From contig DMDX01000015.1 of assembly GCA_003451355.1 (NCBI GenBank), positions 52,022-68,320 on the forward strand: DNA of 16,299 nucleotides, in the 5' to 3' direction. The translations under genes and the position numbers were made by a program. The stretch's first letter is position 1. Every line of letters starts with the position of its first letter. The stretch comes from Cryomorphaceae bacterium (GTDB lineage: Bacteria; Bacteroidota; Bacteroidia; Flavobacteriales; Schleiferiaceae). Under the pieces are notes generated by a model that ran no database searches, had not been told where the DNA came from, and saw only the letters and a program-made list of their open reading frames with translations. This document shows positions 11,377 through 16,299 of the stretch, piece after piece.

Positions 11377-12774
11377 ATGAGCACACAAACCCGCATTGAA
11401 CGCGACACGATGGGCGAAGTCCACGTTCCCGCAACCGCCTACTGGGGCGCCCAGACCGAGCGCTCGCGCACCAACTTTAAAATCGGCCCTGAAGGCAGCA
11501 TGCCCAAAGAGATCGTGCACGCCTTTGCCTACCTCAAAAAAGCGGCGGCTTTGACCAACCGCGACTTGGGCGTACTTTCCGCCGAAAAGGCCGAGCTCAT
11601 TGGCAACGTCTGCGACGAAATCCTTACGGGCAAGCACGACGCTGAGTTTCCGTTGGTCATTTGGCAGACCGGGTCCGGAACCCAAAGCAACATGAACGTC
11701 AACGAGGTCATCGCCTACCGCGGCCACGTACTGAGCGGCGGAAGCCTGCTTGATGCGAACAAGGTGCTTCACCCCAACGACGACGTGAACAAGTCGCAGT
11801 CCTCGAACGACACCTTCCCCACCGCGATGCACATTGCCGCCTACCTTCAAACGGTGCGCACGACGGTTCCCGGAATTCGCCACCTGCGCGACGCCTTGGC
11901 TGCCAAATCGGATGCATTCAAAAATGTAGTTAAAACCGGCCGCACCCACTTTATGGACGCCACTCCCCTGACCCTTGGCCAGGAGTTCAGCGGCTACGTG
12001 CAGCAGCTCGACAACGGAATCCGCGCCATCGACAACGCGCTCGAAATGGTCGCTGAGTTGGCCTTGGGCGGAACCGCCGTCGGTACCGGCCTCAACACCC
12101 CCAAGGGATACGACGTGGCGGTGGCCGCAAACATTGCCGAGCTTACGGGAATGCCGTTTAAAACGGCTCCGAATAAGTTCGAGGCCTTGGCCGCGCACGA
12201 CGCGATGGTCGAGCTCAGTGGGGCGTTCAAGCGCGTTGCAGTTTCGCTCATGAAGATTGGCAACGACGTCCGCATGCTGTCGTCGGGTCCGCGATCAGGA
12301 ATTGGCGAGATCATCATACCGGACAACGAGCCCGGATCGAGCATCATGCCCGGCAAGGTCAACCCGACCCAGCCCGAGGCCCTCACGATGGTCGCCGCTC
12401 AGGTGATCGGGAACGACGTGGCCGTTTCGCTCGGCGGAGCCACCGGACACTTTGAGCTCAATGTATTCAAGCCCTTGATCGCCGCCAACGTGCTGCAGAG
12501 CGCGCGCCTCATCGGCGACGCCTGCGTGTCGTTCACCGACAAGTGCGCGGCCGGAATCGAGCCCAACTACCCCATCATTCAGCGCCATCTTGAGAATTCC
12601 CTGATGCTGGTCACTGCACTCAATACCCACATTGGGTACGACAAGGCGGCCAAAATCGCCAAAACGGCCCACGCCGAGGGAAGCACGCTCAAAGAAGCAG
12701 CCCTTAAATTGGGCTATGTTACGGCCGAAGAGTTCGACGCTTGGGTGCGCCCCGAAGACATGGTCGGTCACTAA
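11377..12774 (+). CDS. fumC: Class II fumarate hydratase, 465 aa
   Basis: Fumarase hydrates fumarate to malate in the TCA cycle; the class II enzyme is an iron-free tetramer. N-terminal RIERDTMGEVHVPATAYWGA is the standard lead-in. Substrate-site motifs are TGSGTQSNMNVNE (98-110), HPNDDVNKSQSSND (132-145), GRTHFMDATPL (188-198, with the catalytic His191) and the superfamily signature GSSIMPGKVNP around residue 320. The length matches the family (about 460-467). It is a single-gene unit with its own promoter and terminator. Among related lyases, the GTQSNMN and GRTHFMDATPL motifs favour fumarase over aspartase. Confidence 0.95.
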   Translation: MSTQTRIERDTMGEVHVPATAYWGAQTERSRTNFKIGPEGSMPKEIVHAFAYLKKAAALTNRDLGVLSAEKAELIGNVCDEILTGKHDAEFPLVIWQTGSGTQSNMNVNEVIAYRGHVLSGGSLLDANKVLHPNDDVNKSQSSNDTFPTAMHIAAYLQTVRTTVPGIRHLRDALAAKSDAFKNVVKTGRTHFMDATPLTLGQEFSGYVQQLDNGIRAIDNALEMVAELALGGTAVGTGLNTPKGYDVAVAANIAELTGMPFKTAPNKFEALAAHDAMVELSGAFKRVAVSLMKIGNDVRMLSSGPRSGIGEIIIPDNEPGSSIMPGKVNPTQPEALTMVAAQVIGNDVAVSLGGATGHFELNVFKPLIAANVLQSARLIGDACVSFTDKCAAGIEPNYPIIQRHLENSLMLVTALNTHIGYDKAAKIAKTAHAEGSTLKEAALKLGYVTAEEFDAWVRPEDMVGH

Positions 12775-12795
12775 GCCAGCCAGTTAATTGAATCG

Positions 12796-12821
12796 AGCCA
12801 CCCGCACAGGGTGGCTTTTTT
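12796..12821 (+). terminator. Rho-independent terminator of fumC
   Basis: AGCCACCC (12796-12803) pairs with GGGTGGCT (12809-12816) around GCACA and runs into six T. The U-tract ends in the stop codon of the convergent T9SS gene (TAA at 12820-12822), so the two genes meet with no spare sequence. On the minus strand no T-run follows the stem, so it mainly serves fumC. Confidence 0.88.
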
Positions 12822-15800
12822 ATTGGTTGAGGGTCACCGCCCCGTGCTGGTCGCCGGCCGTGCCGCACTCGCTCTGCCACGTGAGGTGGTAGAGGTAGAC
12901 CCCAGGCGAAAGTGCCCGACCCTGGTAGCGTCCGTCCCACGCAAACTGGGGGTCGTTGGTTCGAAAGACCTCTTGGCCCCAGCGGCTATACACCACCAGG
13001 TTGATCTGGGCGAGTGCGCTGGCCTCGGTTCCGCGCAACTGAAACGCGTCATTGATGCCGTCCCCGTTGGGCGTGAATACGTTGGGCACCTGCAGACTGT
13101 CGATGTCGGCGCCAAAAATTTGGTAGGTGACTTGGACGGAATCCTTGATTCCGCACACCGTGTCGGCCACGACGAACCACGCACTGAGGCTGCCGGCCTG
13201 CGTCGCCGGCCATTGAACATTGGGGCCCTGTACGATTCCGCCGCCGGGAATGCGCCAGTAGGAATTGGTCGAATTGCCGCGCTGGCCCAGTCCCCGCACC
13301 GGCTGTCCGTCCAAGCAAAAGGGCGCCGTGACGATAGCCGTCGGTAGGCTGAGCACAGGGCGAAATTCCGCCGAAAGCTGAAGACTGTCGCGCTGCCCAC
13401 AGACGTTGTCGTAGGCTACCAGCCAGGCGGAATAGGAATCCACAAGCGACGAACCCGTCCAGTTGAAGGGCGGCACGAGACTGTCTACCGAACCGCTGGC
13501 GCCGTAGAGTACCAGGAACTCGGCGCTCAGGTTGGGACCGGGGATCAGGGCAATGCTTCGCGCAGGGTCGCACGGATCGTAGTCAAGGGTCGCATCCGCT
13601 GAAACCGCAGACCCCGGCAGTACCCACAGATTAAGAGTTTGAACCGCTTGGGTAAGGCAAATGGTGTCAAGGGCGGTCAGAGTCAGCACATAGGGTCCGG
13701 GCACGGCGTAGCTGTGCCCAGGGAGCGGGTTGGGCGCACCCGTCCAGGTAGTTCCGTCTCCCCATGCCACGGTGAGTACGTCGGTACGGCTGGTGGTTCC
13801 GGTGAGGTAAAGACTGTCGCCCGCACAGATGGTGTCAACGCTCAGGTCGAGTTGGGCAGTAGCGGCCAAAAGTTCAAACGCAATCTGCACTCCCGCCATA
13901 TTGCAGTTGGGCGAATTATTGGTTGCGGAATGGACGTTGGACGGAAAAATCGGCAGGTTGTCGGTACCCCCACATCCCGCGCAAATGGCCTGGTGGATCA
14001 CGCCGTTGGGGTCGAAGCGCGAGGTTCCGCCGTCGACGTGCTCGTCGGCGCCGTTGCCCCCAAAGTAGCTCGCGTACTCGGGGTTGCCGTGGCGGTCTAG
14101 GGCCAAGAAGTAAAAGTCCTTGCCGTCGGTAGACGACTGGTAGGCGTTGGGGCTAGTATAGAGGTTGGTGATGGTTCCGCCGTTGAGGTTTCCAAACCAG
14201 CCTGAGAAGTAGGCGGTTCCGCAGTCGTCCACCTGAAGGGCCGTCGGCGAAATGCGCCGGTTGAGTTGGCCGTTGCCGATGTACTGCGTGCGGTAGATGC
14301 TGTCGCCCTCGGCCTTGATCCACGTCAGGATTTGAGTCGAGTTGGGATTCTGCCACAGCCCGGGCGTGGGCGCGAGCGGCCCGACGTAGGGCCCCGAGCC
14401 CTGGCACAACGTACCCAAACCCAGCGAGAGCAGTACCGCGCTTGAATCGCCCACGGCGGCATATGCCCCGGCGGGGTTTTGCGCAGCTAAAAACCCATAG
14501 GAGGTGCAGTACTGCGGCTCGAGATAGGTCTGGCCCAGCATTTGGCCGTTGGACGGATCAAACAGCGCGTAGTAGGCCTCGGCTTGGCCGTTGGGCACGG
14601 TGGTAATGCCCGAACCCGAAAGGTTGCCCATACCCGAAGTCCAGCCGAGCACCGCGAGGCGGGTACCACTGGGGCTTGGGGTGGGAATTAGCGAGGTCAG
14701 TCCGTCCAGGCCCGGCCCACCGACGTACGTCGCCCAGCGCAGGGTGTCAAGGTCGGGGCTGAAGTGCGCGAGGAGTCCGTCGGTGGTTCCGCCCCGAGAC
14801 GTATCCAAGGGCCAGGTGGCCAAACCACGGGAACGGCTGGCAGTGGCGATCCAGATTCCGTCCGAGTCGACCCACACATCACCGCGCGCCTCGTCGCCGT
14901 AGTGGGGCGTACTGACGTCCTGCAGCCCGTCGTACCCAAAGCGCCCGTAGTAGGTCGAGGCCTGCAGCGCCGAACCCGTGGGATTGAGGCGAACCAGCAC
15001 CACGTCCGTAGGCGACTGAAAGACGACTCCGCCCCCGCCCAGTGAACCGCCCGCAGGCTGATGCGCCAGAGAGGTGTCGTAGGCCGTCCCTGTTGTCGGA
15101 AAATTCAGCGAATTGCTCACACCCATCACTACGAGGTCTCCATTGGGCGCCACGCGCAGCGAGTGCGGCTGCTCTTGAGCGCTTCCGCCGAGGTAGGTCG
15201 CCGAAACGACCCCTGTGCCCGTGGGATTAAACAGCATCAGGGCGATGTCTACGCCGCCGCCGCCAAAGTTGGCCTGAACGCCGTTTGAGGTCGGATACTG
15301 TGCGCCGAATGCCACGCCACCCAGCCACGTGCGCCCCTGAAGGTCGTAGGTCGCGGTGTACCCAAAGTTGTCGCTCACGGAACCGCTAAAGCTGCTGAAT
15401 ACGTACGTCGGATCGATGCGCTGGGCACCCGGGGCGTGCAGGGTCCAGCCCTCAGGAGTTTGCTGCCACTGCGCCCTCACTTCGCGTCCCTGGGCGTCAA
15501 AGGCCTTGGCTGCGTCCATGCGCGCGGAACCCGCCGGCGTCTCAAGTTCCAGCACCTCAGGGGCGTTGCGCGTGCGGCGGGGCACTGCGCCCTCAAATCC
15601 TATACGGATACCGCTGAGGTCTTTGCCGTGCCACCAGGTCTTGAGGCGACCCGACTCAATACGTAGCTCGAGATCTACGCCAGGATACACATTGCGCACC
15701 CAAGCCTCGGAAGCGCCGCGGACCGTCACCTCGGATCCCCGCCCGAGCATGTAGGTGATGGGGTGGCTGCTGGGATTGAGGTCTAAGGTTCCGCCCTGCG

Positions 15801-16044
15801 CCCCGAGGTAGTGCTCGGTCCACACCGCCACACTGTCGGACTCGCCCGGGAGCCGAGCTGCAAACCTCAAGCCGTCGGCAAGCACCCAAACCCTCGCTGC
15901 ATCAAGGTTGGCCATCGCCAGTACTTCGCGCGGCCACTGGCCAGCGTTCGGGATAATAATAGGATCGGGCTTGGACAGCACCTGCCCCGTGAGCGAGCCC
16001 AAGGCCGCCACGAAGAGAACAGTAAGGTGCAGCAGTCGACGCAT
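12820..16044 (-). CDS. Large secreted beta-propeller/PKD protein with T9SS type B sorting domain, 1074 aa
   Basis: A signal peptide (MRRLLHLTVLFVAALGSLTG) is followed by IIIPNAGQWPREVL, like the N-GQW start of the N-terminal domain found with SBBP propellers. Residues about 240-700 hold SBBP-like repeats with the pattern Y(L/V/F)GG-x6-(S/D) then PNG-x-(V/L)-x-V-x-G: examples at about 275-315 (YLGGSAQEQ, FPTTGTAYD), 430-475 (YVGGPGLDG) and 655-700 (YFGGNGADEHVDGG). A PKD module sits near 735-815 (VAWGDGTTW, GPYVLTLTAL), then two Ig-like regions. The C-terminal sorting domain (about 985-1074) reads VPNVFTPNGDGINDAF, YSRWGQEVF, AWDGRYQG and PGVYLYHL. It should be exported through T9SS and act at the surface; ligand unknown. 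Only 33 nt separate it from prfB. Confidence 0.9.
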   Translation of the reverse strand: MRRLLHLTVLFVAALGSLTGQVLSKPDPIIIPNAGQWPREVLAMANLDAARVWVLADGLRFAARLPGESDSVAVWTEHYLGAQGGTLDLNPSSHPITYMLGRGSEVTVRGASEAWVRNVYPGVDLELRIESGRLKTWWHGKDLSGIRIGFEGAVPRRTRNAPEVLELETPAGSARMDAAKAFDAQGREVRAQWQQTPEGWTLHAPGAQRIDPTYVFSSFSGSVSDNFGYTATYDLQGRTWLGGVAFGAQYPTSNGVQANFGGGGVDIALMLFNPTGTGVVSATYLGGSAQEQPHSLRVAPNGDLVVMGVSNSLNFPTTGTAYDTSLAHQPAGGSLGGGGVVFQSPTDVVLVRLNPTGSALQASTYYGRFGYDGLQDVSTPHYGDEARGDVWVDSDGIWIATASRSRGLATWPLDTSRGGTTDGLLAHFSPDLDTLRWATYVGGPGLDGLTSLIPTPSPSGTRLAVLGWTSGMGNLSGSGITTVPNGQAEAYYALFDPSNGQMLGQTYLEPQYCTSYGFLAAQNPAGAYAAVGDSSAVLLSLGLGTLCQGSGPYVGPLAPTPGLWQNPNSTQILTWIKAEGDSIYRTQYIGNGQLNRRISPTALQVDDCGTAYFSGWFGNLNGGTITNLYTSPNAYQSSTDGKDFYFLALDRHGNPEYASYFGGNGADEHVDGGTSRFDPNGVIHQAICAGCGGTDNLPIFPSNVHSATNNSPNCNMAGVQIAFELLAATAQLDLSVDTICAGDSLYLTGTTSRTDVLTVAWGDGTTWTGAPNPLPGHSYAVPGPYVLTLTALDTICLTQAVQTLNLWVLPGSAVSADATLDYDPCDPARSIALIPGPNLSAEFLVLYGASGSVDSLVPPFNWTGSSLVDSYSAWLVAYDNVCGQRDSLQLSAEFRPVLSLPTAIVTAPFCLDGQPVRGLGQRGNSTNSYWRIPGGGIVQGPNVQWPATQAGSLSAWFVVADTVCGIKDSVQVTYQIFGADIDSLQVPNVFTPNGDGINDAFQLRGTEASALAQINLVVYSRWGQEVFRTNDPQFAWDGRYQGRALSPGVYLYHLTWQSECGTAGDQHGAVTLNQ

Positions 16045-16049
16045 CCCCC

Positions 16050-16057
16050 CGAAGGTA
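16050..16057 (-). promoter_or_regulatory. Possible -7 box fused to the 1074-aa protein start
   Basis: The minus strand reads TACCTTCG, one base from TAnnTTTG, with five G between it and the ATG at 16044. If used, the mRNA is leaderless. No -33 TTTG is seen, and readthrough from prfB is an alternative. Confidence 0.4.
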
Positions 16058-16077
16058 CGAAAGCGCCCCGAGCGAGC

Positions 16078-16299
16078 TTAAAGCCCGTCGTCGGCGAAGT
16101 CTCCGGCCGCTTGACCGTCAGACATCAGGTAGGCCTTGAGGAAGGCATCGAGCTCGCCGTCGAGCACCGAATCGGGGTCACTCGTTTCGACGCCGGTACG
16201 CACATCCTTGACCAGCTTGTAGGGGTGCAGCACGTAGTTGCGGATCTGGGATCCCCACTCGATTTTCTTTTTGCCTGCTTCGATCTCGCTCCGCTTGGC
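16078..16299 (-). CDS. prfB: C-terminal part of peptide chain release factor 2 (cut by the window edge)
   Basis: The last 73 residues are present, ending in TAA at 16078-16080. EAGKKKIEWGSQIRNYVLHP, then PYKLVKDVRTGVET, then DGELDAFLKAYLM is the conserved end of RF2, which releases peptides at UGA and UAA. The GGQ motif, the SPF tripeptide and the site of the usual programmed frameshift would lie beyond the window. RF2 rather than RF1 is indicated by the WGSQIR-x-YV and PY-x-xVKD-x-RT segments. The tail after YLM (SDGQAAGDFADDGL) is acidic and variable. Confidence 0.95.
   Translation of the reverse strand, partial: AKRSEIEAGKKKIEWGSQIRNYVLHPYKLVKDVRTGVETSDPDSVLDGELDAFLKAYLMSDGQAAGDFADDGL

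Noticed and set aside
11275..12198. 307-codon open frame on the minus strand opposite fumC
   Set aside because: It lies wholly antisense to a well-supported fumarase, has a low-complexity Gly/Val/His-rich translation with no motif, and reflects GC-biased third positions.
12811..13347. 178-codon plus-strand frame opposite the end of the 1074-aa gene
   Set aside because: The minus-strand T9SS domain here is unmistakable; the plus translation has no recognisable features and begins inside the fumC terminator.
14597..15230. Repeat-like GGTTCCGCC and GTCGG strings in the 1074-aa gene, considered as a DNA repeat or array
   Set aside because: Spacing is irregular and follows codons for repeated Gly, Thr and Asp residues of the protein; there is no constant spacer as in CRISPR.

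Overview
The window looks like chromosomal DNA of a GC-rich Bacteroidota bacterium, most likely Flavobacteriales of the Cryomorphaceae/Schleiferiaceae type; the phylum is firm, the family is a guess. The grounds are two secreted proteins with type B type IX secretion (T9SS) C-terminal domains, a class II HMG-CoA reductase next to a GYDIA-type GHMP kinase, -7 promoter boxes of the Bacteroidota form TAnnTTTG, no obvious Shine-Dalgarno sequences, and an Obg without a C-terminal OCT domain. Gene content is mostly housekeeping. I see no phage, IS element, CRISPR array or defence system.

Layout. (1) 1-2204, minus strand: coaX, an outer-membrane beta-barrel-like protein and the start of a TPR-type secreted protein form a tight operon. 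(2) 2215-2371: divergent promoters, tRNA-Phe(GAA) and a strong terminator. (3) 2395-7411, plus strand: a zinc-ribbon tail-anchored protein, a small membrane protein, HMG-CoA reductase, a GHMP kinase and a 730-residue PKD/T9SS surface protein, most of them overlapping. (4) 7397-9874, minus strand: adk, obg, a PAP2 phosphatase and crcB, with the last three overlapping in series. (5) 9913-11098: divergent promoters, mannose-1-phosphate guanylyltransferase, and a terminator able to serve both strands. (6) 11117-12821: a 53-residue membrane peptide (minus) and fumC (plus) with its terminator. (7) 12820-16299, minus strand: a 1074-residue T9SS protein downstream of the C-terminal part of prfB.

How the genes work together. 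HMG-CoA reductase and the GHMP kinase point to isoprenoid synthesis by the mevalonate route. ManC supplies GDP-mannose for surface glycans. The two T9SS proteins are probably surface-anchored or released adhesin-like proteins. Adk, Obg, fumarase, RF2, CoaX and tRNA-Phe are core functions, and CrcB exports fluoride.

The most notable signals are regulatory. Several genes have the -7 box only 4-5 nt before the ATG, so their mRNAs should be leaderless. Two divergent promoter pairs are built as mirrored CAAAGGTA...TACCTTTG repeats. A gene junction reads ATAA where sister junctions read ATGA, which suggests a non-canonical start. CoaX lacks two usually conserved acidic residues. I found no clearly new multi-gene system.
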